DNA of 64,000 nt from NCBI GenBank assembly GCA_025084515.1, contig JAJAGP010002243.1, positions 62,001-126,000 of the forward strand, read 5' to 3'. Source of the stretch: Ancistrus triradiatus (taxonomy: Eukaryota; Chordata; Actinopteri; Siluriformes; Loricariidae). Position 1 is the first letter of the stretch, and each line of letters starts with the position of its first letter. Position numbers and translations under genes: made by a program. The notes under the pieces are model-generated. The model had not been told where the DNA came from. It worked only from the letters and a program-made list of their open reading frames with translations, and did not search any database. This document shows positions 10,961 to 19,916 of this stretch, piece after piece.

Positions 10961-11002
10961 AAGGAGCCCTAGCTCCGTCTCGGGCTCCTTGGGGGGGGGG
11001 TA
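10961..11002 (+). other. Hairpin plus polypurine tract before the 3' LTR
   Basis: AAGGAGCCC (10961-10969) and GGGCTCCTT (10982-10990) form a perfect 9 bp stem with a 12-base loop. A run of ten G follows immediately (10991-11000), then TA and the LTR. The G run is the likely plus-strand primer. The hairpin overlaps the end of the repeat frame and its role is unknown. Confidence 0.7.
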
Positions 11003-11973
11003 TGTCACGGTACGCCGTGAGCACGGGTGTTGCGCTCTCCCAGTCGCCGGGTGGCGATCCAGGACATGGACCTTTGCAGCGCCACCCGGTTTGCAAAGAC
11101 GCCGAGGGAGATGCCGGGACGCTACCGTAATGACTTACAGCTGTAAGCAAGACTATTTAAACAGCATCCCGGCTCCCCCTCGGCGCGGGGAATTATTGAG
11201 GGAAAGCTCCCTTTGCACTGTCATCAACGGTATGTTAAGGTTTTTGGCGATAAGCCCATGTACGTTTGTTCAGCGGTTCAAGCCCGCTTATGTTCAGGTT
11301 TTTGGCGATAAGCCCATGTACGTTCGTTCAGCGGTTCAAGCCCGCTTCTGTAATGGTTTTGGCGATAAGCTCATGTAATGGTTTTGGCGATAAGCTCATG
11401 TAATGGTTTTTGGCGATAAGCTCATGCACGTTTTTGGCGATAAGCTCATGCACGTTTCGTTCAGCGGTTCAAGCCCGCTCATGTAATGGTTTTGGCGATA
11501 AGCTCATGTAATGTTTTTGGGCGATAAGCCCATGTACGTTCGTTCAGCGGTTCAAGCCCGCTTCTGTAATGGTTTTGGCGATAAGCTCATGTAATGGTTT
11601 TTTTTGGCGATAAGCTCATGTAATGGTTTTTGGCGATAAGCTCATGCACGTGTTCGTTTCAAGCGGTTCAAGCCCGCTCATGTAATGGTTTTGGCGATAA
11701 GCTCATGTAATGGTTTTGGCGATAAGCTCATGTAATGGTTTTTGGGATAAGCTCATGCACGTTCGTTCAGCGGTTCAAGCCCGCTCATGTAATGGTTTTG
11801 GCGATAAGCTCATGTACGTTCGTTCGGCGGTTAAAGCCCGTTTTTGGTTAAGGTTTGTTTTGGTGCTGCTTTTGTGTTTGGAATATTATAATTTTGAATA
11901 AACATCATAATGGTGATAATGTTAGAACCTGCGCACGTCTCCTGCTTGCCTGTTAGGCACCCCGTTCGTGACA
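11003..11973 (+). repeat. 3' LTR (971 bp)
   Basis: It begins and ends as the 5' LTR does (TGTCACGG to CGTGACA), with the predicted start block at 11186-11194 and AATAAA at 11897-11902. Outside the internal tandem array it differs from the 5' LTR by only a few bases (for example ctctcccag against ctcctcccag), so the insertion is young. Confidence 0.9.
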
Positions 11974-11978
11974 CTTAT

Positions 11979-12600
11979 GCTGCACATCAGACTCTGCTTA
12001 TACAGGGCTTTTTTATTTCTCTATGTTTGTGCTGACACACAGCCCTAATAAGCCTTATAATAAGGTACATTGATTATGCGCGCTGTATTTTGCCTTATCG
12101 TGCTGTACAGCAGACTTCCTGCTGGTATTTAATATGTATTTAATATGTGACTTTTTTGTTTCTCTTTTTTCACACAGCCCGAATAAGCCTTATAATAAGT
12201 GTATTGATAATGCAGCTCAGTGTTTCGGCTTCTCGCGCTGCACGTCGCATTCTATGCTTATAATTTTATGTGGCTTTTGTATTTCTATTTGTTCGCGCTA
12301 ATAAGCCTTATAATAAGTGTATTGATAATGCAGCGCGCTGTGTTCCGGCTTCTCGCGCTGCACATTGCATGCTATGCTCATACTTATACATGCTTTTTTA
12401 TTTCAATTTGTTGGCGCTGACTCACAGCCCGAATAAGCTTTATAATACGGTGCATTGATTATGCAATGCGCTGTATTTCGGCTGCACAGCGGACTTTATG
12501 CTTGTACTTACTATGTGACTTTTTGTTTCTCTTTGCGCGCTGACACACGGCTCTAATAAGCCTTATAATAAATGTACTGATGATGAACTATTTTTTGGCA
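11979..12600 (+). repeat. About 119-135 bp tandem array inside the outer DNA transposon
   Basis: The core cttataataagtgtattgat recurs at about 12053, 12188, 12307, 12437 and 12561 in degenerate form. A further unit lies left of the LTR element near 7021. The LTR element inserted within this array. Frames such as 12220-12420 are repeat readings and not genes. Confidence 0.8.
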
Positions 12601-12862
12601 TCTGGTGCTTATGGAGGCAGCTGCACAGCGCGCACAAAACGAAAGCAAAGAACGGCATAAACGTATGAGATTACCCAATCATTTGTACAACCATGAAGTG
12701 TTCTGCACGAGCATGCATGGTGATGACGAAAGCATGACAAAAACGCGCCGGATCGCGTCTCTGTGTGAGGCTAGTGTGAGTGCGGGCCAGAGCGCGTTTG
12801 TCCCCCCTCCCCATTCGGACTCTGGCCCGGTTCAGGCAACCGTGCCTAGTGTGAGTACACCC

Positions 12863-13892
12863 TCAGTTCATGGACAGATGTCCTGACAATTTCCTTTAGA
12901 ATTCTCTGATATAATTCAGAATTCATTGTTCCATCAATGATGGCAACCATCCTGGCTCAGATGCAGCAAAACAGGCCCAAACCATGATACTACCACCACC
13001 ATGATTCACAGATGGGATAAGGTTCTTATGCTGCAATGTAGTGTTTTCAAACATAACAGTCTTCTTTTAAATAAAAAGCTCTGTTTTGGTTCTTCCGTAA
13101 ACAAAATATTCTTCCAATGGCCTTTTGGCTTGTCCACGTGATCTTTAACAAACCGCAGACGAGCAGTAATGTTCTTTTTTGGAGAGCAGTGGCTTTCTCC
13201 TTGCAACCCTGCCATGCACACCATTGTTGTTCAGTGTTCTTCTGATGGTGGACTCATGAACATCAACATTAGCCAATGTGAGAGAGGCCTTCAGTTGCTT
13301 AGAAGTTACCCTGGGGTTTTTTGTGACCTCACCAACTATTACACGCCTTGCTCTTGGTGTGATCTTTGTTGGTCGACCACTCCTGGGGAGGGTAACAATG
13401 GTCTTGAATTTCCTCCATTTGTACACAATTTGTCTGACTGTGGATTGGTGGAGTCCAAACTCTTTAGAGATGGTTTTGTTACCTTTTCCAGCCTGATGAG
13501 CATCAACAACTCTTTTTCTGAGGTCCTCAGAAATCTCCTTTGTTTGTGTCGTGATACACTTCCACAAACGAAGAGCAGACTTTGATCGATCTCTATTCTT
13601 TAAATAAAACAAGGCGCCCACTCACTGATTGTCATCCCATTGACTGCAAACACTTGACTAACTTCACCTTCAAATTAACTGCTAATCCTAGAGGTGCACA
13701 TTCTTTTGCCACTCACTAATATGTAATATTAAATAAATAAATGACCAAGTATACTACTTTTGTCTCATTTGTTTAACTGGGTTTTGTTTACCTACTTTTA
13801 AGACTTCCGTGAATATCTGATGATGTTTTAGGTCATATTTATGCAGAAATATAGAAAATTCTGAAGGGTTCACAAACTTTCAAGCACCACTG
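12863..13892 (-). mobile_element. Tc1-like transposon, right fragment (split copy A)
   Basis: This continues copy A from 6687. On the minus strand, 13621-13145 reads a transposase N-terminus: TKEISEDLRKRVVDAHQAGK, then GLHQSTVRQIVYKW (helix-turn-helix) and PRSGRPTKITPRARR (GRPR-like linker). The outer end is tttcaagcaccactg next to TA (13893). Frameshifts and the 6.2 kb insertion make it inactive. Confidence 0.85.
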
Positions 13893-13984
13893 TACCTACA
13901 AGCCTGAAGCATGAGCTGATCTTGTATTCTTTGACAAGCTCTTATATTACATAAACAACATAAAGGTTTAGGAAAGTCAGGTTT

Positions 13985-14194
13985 AAATCCCAATTAGATG
14001 TGAACTCTCAAACAAAACACTAATAAGTAATATTGGATCATTTCCCTCAATAAATAAATGGCCAAGTATAATATTTTTGTTTCATTTGTTTAACTGGGTT
14101 CTCTTTACCTATATTTAGGACTTTTTTAAAGGAAAATTTTAAAGGATTCACAAACTTTTAAGTGCCAGAGTGTATAAGGGTTCACAAACTTTCA

Positions 14195-14277
<83 letters not shown>

Positions 14278-14315
14278 CTGGCACTTGAAAGTTTGTGAAC
14301 CCTTATACATAGTAA
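13985..14315. mobile_element. Two inverted Tc1 ends facing a TA/CA microsatellite
   Basis: A left piece (to about 14170) is the terminal part of the same Tc1 family. It is followed by a second copy of the end (gttcacaaactttcaa), then (TA)n(CA)n at 14195-14275, then the inverted end (ttgaaagtttgtgaaccctt) at 14285-14307. No transposase is left. Confidence 0.7.
14195..14275. repeat. Compound (TA)n(CA)n microsatellite
   Basis: About eleven TA followed by about twenty-seven CA. Confidence 0.95.
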
Positions 14316-15022
14316 ACCCTTATATATAGTAAATATAGTAAATATGCTAATCAAAAGCCGTGAACAAAACACTATATGCAGTCTAACCTGCTTCACATAT
14401 GAACAGAACAATCACACAGGACAATTGCAGCCTGATTGCAATGACAGTTTTTGTACAAAGGTTTGTTTTTGGACTGTAAGGTTGGAAAAAGGAGCATGCT
14501 AAGTGGAGCTATTATCTGTTGTTGTCACTGGCAAGGTGAGAACTCACAATACCACTCTGGCACTTACTCATTATATGTTGGCACTCCTGGAAGACACAAG
14601 ATGTTGGGTTTGATCTGTCACATCTCTGTCTGTTGTTTCAATGAATGAATGACAGAGAGCTTGAACATGTGAAGGGCTATGTATGATGCCAGCTTTTGAA
14701 CCAGCAAGGTATCAATATGTCCTGACTGTAGGAACTTTAGGTTTTTAGCTATTATTGCTGTGACCTTCCAACTGTTCATGTACTCGACCTATTACTACCA
14801 TTTCTTTTTGAGACAATATAATAGGAAACGTTGGCAGTCTCATAGTAGGTGCTTCTAGCCAATTTAGACCATCTATTCCAAAAGTTTGTCTACAGCATAC
14901 AATTATATAAATGAGTCACCTGTAGACAGCAGCTAACTGTGTCACAATCTTCATCTCAAAAGTTTTTAGTTCAACCACAAGTGTGAATATTAGTGTCTGC
15001 AAAGTGTGTACTTATCACTCAC

Positions 15023-15172
15023 TAGAATCTTCTGTTCTGGTCTTGGCAGAAGCAGGGCTTGGCTCCCCCATCCCCACACTGTTGCTGGCCAACACTCTGA
15101 ACTCATATTCTACCCAGGCATTCAAACCCACCACTGTGGCAGTCAGGGTGTTTCCATTAATCACCTCAGGAA
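15023..15172 (-). CDS. cntn3: Contactin exon: second half of FN3 domain 1
   Basis: It encodes PEVINGNTLTATVVGLNAWV, EYEFRVLASNSVG and GEPSPASAKTRTEDS, the D to G strands of FN3-1 with the conserved Tyr in YEFRV. Acceptor tttttcag, donor TCTA|gtgagt. 150 bp, phase 1 to phase 1. Confidence 0.9.
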
Positions 15173-15642
15173 CTGAAAAAGTAAAGAAACACAGATGGCT
15201 GAATATAGGCTACAACCACTTGTCACTGAAATGATTATAATTAGGTGCATTTTGTAGTTCCTTCCTTATACCAAGGGTCACATTACAGAGAAAGCAATAA
15301 TGAGTAATGTAAATAATACACAATTAAATACACTGTTGTACATTACAATAATACAATAATAAAATATAATAATAAATAAATATTAAAACATAATAAATAG
15401 TACAGTGAGATGAAACTTGCTTGAAGGAATCTTTCAAAACAGTAAATCTTAATTTGTCAATGGGGATGCAAGTAAAATAGATTAAAACTGCAGTGAACCT
15501 ATGTTATCATTAGCAATTCATCATACATCTACTAACAGGATACAATACCTACATTTTCCTTTCCTTTCTGACACTTATTTGATGTGTTGCATCTTCAATC
15601 ACTTAACCTGTTGTTGGCTTCAATATGTAAGTTATATGTACA

Positions 15643-16120
15643 ATACTGTGCAAAAGTCTTAAGCTACCATTAGATTTATTGTTGTAACAATTATATAATG
15701 ACTGTATATACTATATAATTATCAGTCTCCTTTTTCTCTAATAAGATTAAAAAAAATATAGACATATGTACATTAAAAAACAACAAACAAACAAACAAAC
15801 AAAAACACACAATTTTCAGAACAAAATGGCTTCTGCAGGCACAAGTCAGAATATTTAGTGTGACCTCCCCAAATAAGTGCTTACTTGGTTGCCACCCTTA
15901 CAACAAGACCATTTCTGATTAAGCTTCTATGGACTATAGAACTTGGCTTCCCGATGAAGCTGCCAGATGCTGCAAGTGTAAGGAGAGATCACACTAAATA
16001 CTTGCCACTGTTGCCTATAAGAGTTTTTTAATACTGCATACAAATTTCCTGTATTTTATGATTGTATTCTAATAGAGAGACTGACAAATAATAATATATG
16101 TGGTCATTAATCCATTGCTA
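15643..16120. mobile_element. MITE-like element, TIR caaaagtcttaggc type
   Basis: The left end is acaatactgtgcaaaagtct. The interior phrase tagtgtgacctcccc is shared with the copies at 18595 and 55445. A right end equivalent to gctaaaacaacaaatat is present, but the terminal repeat itself is lost. No reading frame is kept. The TIR resembles that of other teleost Tc1/mariner elements. Confidence 0.65.
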
Positions 16121-16506
16121 AAACAAAAAATATAAATGTGGCATGGTGGGCAGGGCATCCACCTGACTTACCCACTTATATTTAACTAGTAATACAATAG
16201 CCTACCAAGGACAAGGAAAGGCAACTTGTCTTTAGAAGACATTTAGCACATGGAACAGCAGAGGAATGAATTAATGTGCAAATTTTAAGTAAACATATAC
16301 AGTATACCTATTATACATTATTCCAGCAAAGCAAGCTGCAAGTATAACAACAGAAGAAAAAAAAACTACTGAAATTGAATGTAATATCTAAACAACAACA
16401 AAGGTCATTCACAAATGCTGGACAAGGCATTCTGCATAGTTTGAGCTTGATGAGTCTCTTATTGAGCCACAAATTTAAAAAAAAATATGTTCAACCACTG
16501 CACTGA

Positions 16507-16507
<1 letters not shown>

Positions 16508-16560
<53 letters not shown>
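16508..16560. repeat. (TTA)n microsatellite
   Basis: About eighteen uninterrupted TTA triplets. Confidence 0.95.
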
Positions 16561-16562
<2 letters not shown>

Positions 16563-16639
16563 TCTTCATTTTCTATTTTATTCTATTGTTTTTTTGTTTT
16601 TTTTAATCTTACATTTTAGATCCACTTTTTCTGATCAGG

Positions 16640-16862
16640 TTGAGGGGCGCTCCAGTGCCAATCACTGGAGAAAACAGGGCACAGGTTTAAGTGTGCCCTG
16701 GATGTGACCCCTGGCAGACGCATCCAATCACGTAATGTAAATTGTATTTCTCTGTAGATTGTGTCTGTGCATGAAGACTGACCCAGCCAGCTTGGACTCG
16801 CACCCCTGGGACTCACAGTGGTGGGCTAGCTTTTAAGACCACTGCTCCACCCAAGTTGCCCT
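16640..16862 (-). mobile_element. tRNA-derived SINE
   Basis: On the minus strand it opens gggcaacttgggtggagcag (box A region), and the box B-like ggtgcgagtccaagc lies about 50 bases further on. A unique body follows. Spacing and motifs fit a Pol III SINE promoter. It is not a functional tRNA, because no acceptor stem pairs. Confidence 0.55.
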
Positions 16863-16916
16863 GCACTGAAATGAAAGTATTTTGGAAAGTTCATAACATT
16901 AACATGTTATGACACA

Positions 16917-17118
16917 ACATTAGCCAATGTGAGAGGTGGATTTCATGTTTTTATAATCTTTTCCAGCATCATGAGCATCAACAATTCTTTTTCTGACATC
17001 CTCAGAAAGCTCCTTTGTCCATCCCAAGATATACTTCCACAAGAATGTGTTATGCAGATCAAACTCTGATAGGTCTCCGGTCTTACAACAGGATTCACAA
17101 ACTTATAAGCACCATTGT
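16917..17118 (-). mobile_element. Tc1-like fragment
   Basis: Short minus-strand piece matching the N-terminal transposase region and the end of the split copy A family: tgagcatcaacaattctttt, and at the end cataagcaccattgta-like sequence. It is internally deleted. Confidence 0.65.
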
Positions 17119-17171
17119 ATGTTTCATGCTGTAACCTCTATAATGACTTATACAACAGGGATATCAATTAC

Positions 17172-17330
17172 CAGTGTCAGCGGCCTGCCAGCCCACAGTG
17201 AAGGGTGTCCTGGCCTGGATGACATAGCCTGTGATGGGGCTGCCATTGTCCCTGCCAGGGCTCCATGATAGTTGAGCTGTGCTGTCTGTGATCTCCTCCA
17301 CCAGCACGACGTCTGGAGGGGCAGGCGGAC
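17172..17330 (-). CDS. cntn3: Contactin exon: first half of FN3 domain 1
   Basis: It encodes PPAPPDVVLVEEITDSTAQL, SWSPGRDNGSPI and QARTPFTVGWQA. The GPPxPP linker between Ig6 and FN3-1 and the TAQLSW strand are contactin hallmarks. Acceptor gcatcag, donor ACTG|gtaatt. 159 bp, phase 1 to phase 1. Confidence 0.92.
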
Positions 17331-18594
17331 CTGATGCAAACACAAGCAGCTGAATGTGAGGAGGAGGTTGAATCAGCTTCTATAAATGCTCCAATCAATC
17401 AGATGATATGTGGCTGAACAGCAAATCTTAGCCTGAAGCTTACTGTACAAACAACGGCAGCAAAGCATTTAAGAGTGAAGAATGTGAATTATTCCTGTGT
17501 GTGTGTGTGTGTGTGTGTCTGTGCATGTAGGAGGTGTCTGTAGGCATTTATGCCCCAGACAGTCTAGTTGTGTGCCATTTAAATGTTTTCTTTCCACAAT
17601 TGCAATACAGTCTTGTACCGGGTCAGGCTAATGCAAAACAGGTGCCAATTAATAACTTTTAGAATGTGTAATGGGAATGAACACCAATGTGAGTAGCTAG
17701 AACATTAGTGACATACTATAAAAATACTCATACTGATGCATTTACTGTATGTTCAATATTAAAGTTGAAATTATTCAGTAACTAAGTGTTCACACACTGT
17801 ATAGCAGAGTACGCTGGGACCTGAAGGAGGACACTAACAGGGTGCAAAGCATTCAGCCCCTGATTTCATAAAGATGCAAATAAAGAATACTAATTTGCAT
17901 GTGTAATCAAAAAGATTTCTTCTCTAGTCAGTATGCATGTAGGTGAGAGTAATTAAGCAAATGATAACAAGTGCAATGAAGGCTGAGTAAACAATATTTA
18001 AATGAAGTCTTGTGCAGTGCTGTTTGTTCTCAAGTGAATTTAAGTTAAAATCTTATGTTAAAAGATCAAGTGGTTTTCTAGCCAGCACAGAAGTTAGGGG
18101 TCTGTGCAGAAATCAGGCCTAACAATAAATAAACAGAATTTTAAGTAGGTAACATATTGTCGACGATATGACCAAAAAAGTTCACATTTGGATGTGTCAC
18201 TCCATAACAGGGGTGGGCAGATTATAGACAATATGCTTTTTTGAGAATACTGAGTACATCATTACTGCTTATAATGCACTGGCCAACTGCATATTTATTA
18301 TAAAAAGTGTAATTAGTTCTGTTTAATTGCATGAAGTGCAGCACATTTTAAATAAAATCACTTTACTAAGTATGGAGTAATATTTGAATAGTAGTTTTTG
18401 AGAATCTGTCCATGCATCTTGTATGCAATCACATGTATTGTGATAAATATTGTGAATTGTAACAGTGTCTTTAAATATGGTGACATAAAATGTTTACCAT
18501 ATCGCCCACCTCTTATCCATACTGCTCTTTTTCACTGATCTTCATTCCAACCTTTATAAGCTTTAGCATATTTTTAGCATTTTCACCCTGTTCC
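17331..18594. other. Intron stretch, no gene seen
   Basis: Contains a short (GT)n near 17497-17518. Nothing else is recognised. Confidence 0.55.
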
Positions 18595-18870
18595 CCTTCT
18601 GAAAAAGTGGTTTCTTGGCTGCTACCATTTCAAAAAGACCATTCCTGGTCAAGGATCTTCAAACTACAGAAGGGTCAACTTGGCATCCCAATGAAGCTCC
18701 CAGATGCTGTTAGTGTAAGGGGAGGTCACACTAAATACTTGCCACAGTAGTCAATAGAAGCTGTTTTTTCAGTTTTATGATACTCCATACAAAATTGCTG
18801 TATTTTCTGGTTGTTATATCAAACAATGTTATATCTAATCTAACGGTGGCCTAAGAATTGTGCACAGTAC
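18595..18870. mobile_element. MITE-like element, truncated copy
   Basis: Shares aaggggaggtcacactaaat with the element at 15643 and ends tgtgcacagtac, a decayed form of the same terminal repeat. The left end is missing. Confidence 0.6.
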
Positions 18871-18951
18871 CATATACATAAAAAATTGCTAGCATACAAT
18901 CAGAGTGCAGGTAGAACTAAACTGCAACATGCATTGTGCTTGTATAATGTA

Positions 18952-19522
18952 CCGTATTTTTCGGACCATAAGGCGCACTTAAAATCCTTTAACTTTCTCA
19001 AAAATCGACAGTGCGCCTTAAAATGCGGTGCGTCTAATGTATGAATTAATTCTGCTTGTGCTTTCTGACCTAGAACCGATTGTAGATGGTACACGGCGCT
19101 CATAAATCTGTCAAAATGTTTTAGCATGGCCTTGGTAAGTTACGAAGCTTACGGCCACCGTAGTGCGCAGCATTGCGGAGTAATACGGTCTGTGCCTCAA
19201 CATTACGGTGTGTGCATTCATTCATTTATTTTCGGAGCAGATTTCAAACTCAACGCTATCAGTCACGCAGTACAACAAGGACATAGAGCAGCTTAGATAG
19301 AATTCAACATTAACGAATCAATGATACGGAAGTGGAGGAAGCAAGAAGACGCCCTGCGCCAGGTAAAGACCAAACTGAGTTTCCGAGGGAACTTAAGAGT
19401 TTTGTTTCATTTAATGCGCCTTATAACCCGGTGCGCTTTATGTATGAAAATAGACCCGTTAGCAGTCGATCATTGATATTGCACCTTATAACCCGGTGCG
19501 CTTTATAGCCCGAAAAATACGA
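18952..19522 (+). mobile_element. Pogo/Tigger-like element with a DNA-binding domain relic
   Basis: The ends are CCGTATTTTTCGGACCATAA and the inverse of tagcccgaaaaatacga, flanked by TA on both sides (18950-18951 and 19523-19524). At 19231-19407 the plus strand reads FKLNAISHAVQQGHRAA, one stop, then INESMIRKWRKQEDALR. That is the first helix-turn-helix typical of pogo/Tigger transposases (NESMIRKWRKQE). The catalytic domain is absent, so this is a non-autonomous deletion derivative. The minus-strand frame at 18900-19127 is not meaningful. Confidence 0.75.
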
Positions 19523-19798
19523 TACTGTATTTTTAATCAGTAGGGATGTGCCAATTAAATCAATGCAAGGACTGGATGTGTACGAGTAAAGAAACCTTAT
19601 TACATCAGTAATGTCTATTTAAAGTCAGGTAGGCAACTAAACATTTGGACAAATAATATACAAATAGTAATAAATACAATTTTAAAAGTAACTAATGACA
19701 AATCTGACATGAAGTTCTGTGAAGGACATGAAGGCTTCTTGGGTAAAACAAAAAGGGTACAAATCAAAAATGATCAATTGAACAGCAAATTTCATTAC

Positions 19799-19916
19799 CT
19801 TTCACAACCAGAACTGCATCCACAGACAAGCTCTCCACATCAGTATCGATAATACAGACGTATTTTCCAGCATGGTTAAGTTGAATATTTCGAATCATAA
19901 GGTCCCCAGAAAATTT
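19799..19916 (-). CDS. cntn3: Contactin exon: second half of Ig domain 6
   Basis: It encodes KFSGDLMIRNIQLNHAGKYV, then CIIDTD and VDAVLVVK. The F-strand Cys is in GKYVC, and GDLMIRNIQL is a contactin signature. Acceptor tacacag, donor AAAG|gtaatg. 118 bp, phase 0 to phase 1. Confidence 0.92.

Larger units (their letters stand above)
9103..10972 (+). pseudogene. Repeat-rich reading frame in place of pol
   Basis: Five successive tandem arrays share one logic: every unit length is a multiple of three (27, 30, 30, 27 and 30 bp) and each has a stop-free forward reading. The units read PAPRTLVPS, VHDSADKHHV, VVHDSALQPL, VVDSAVKPP and KHGRLVASAA. The frame closes after a non-repetitive tail ending GNPRDRVKGALKEP at 10970. 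Single-base indels shift the reading many times, so as assembled it is not one intact frame. No family is recognised; it could be an expanded, low-complexity gag C-terminus. The minus-strand open frames over it are shadows of the repeats. Confidence 0.55.
7088..11973 (+). mobile_element. Non-autonomous LTR retrotransposon, TSD CTTAT
   Basis: Two LTRs begin TGTCACGG and end CGTGACA, a perfect 7 bp inverted terminal match. They are flanked by the 5 bp duplication CTTAT (7083-7087 and 11974-11978). The order is LTR, candidate self-primer site, short gag-like frame, about 2.4 kb of coding-type tandem repeats, hairpin, G10 polypurine tract, LTR. No protease, reverse transcriptase or integrase is present. 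The self-priming layout places it with the Tf1/Sushi Ty3-gypsy group, so enzymes would have to come from another element. Confidence 0.85.
6688..12862. mobile_element. DNA transposon with long TIRs, TSD TCA, split by an LTR element
   Basis: The ends are GGGTGTACTCACACTAGGC at 6688 and its inverted copy ending at 12862. Weaker inverted similarity extends about 250 bp inwards on both sides (for example ctttcgtcatcac, and cacttcattgttgtaca against cacttcatggttgtaca). It interrupts a Tc1 copy, and the Tc1 bases TCA (6685-6687 and 12863-12865) are duplicated. A 3 bp duplication and GGG/CCC ends suggest the PIF/Harbinger group, but TCA is not the usual TWA, so the class is uncertain. No transposase is seen. 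Without the 7088-11973 insertion the element would be about 1.3 kb, including an array of about 125 bp repeats. Confidence 0.7.

Noticed and set aside
10961..10990. Rho-independent terminator
   Set aside because: The hairpin is followed by G10 and not T, and the genome is eukaryotic. It is recorded as a retrotransposon hairpin instead.
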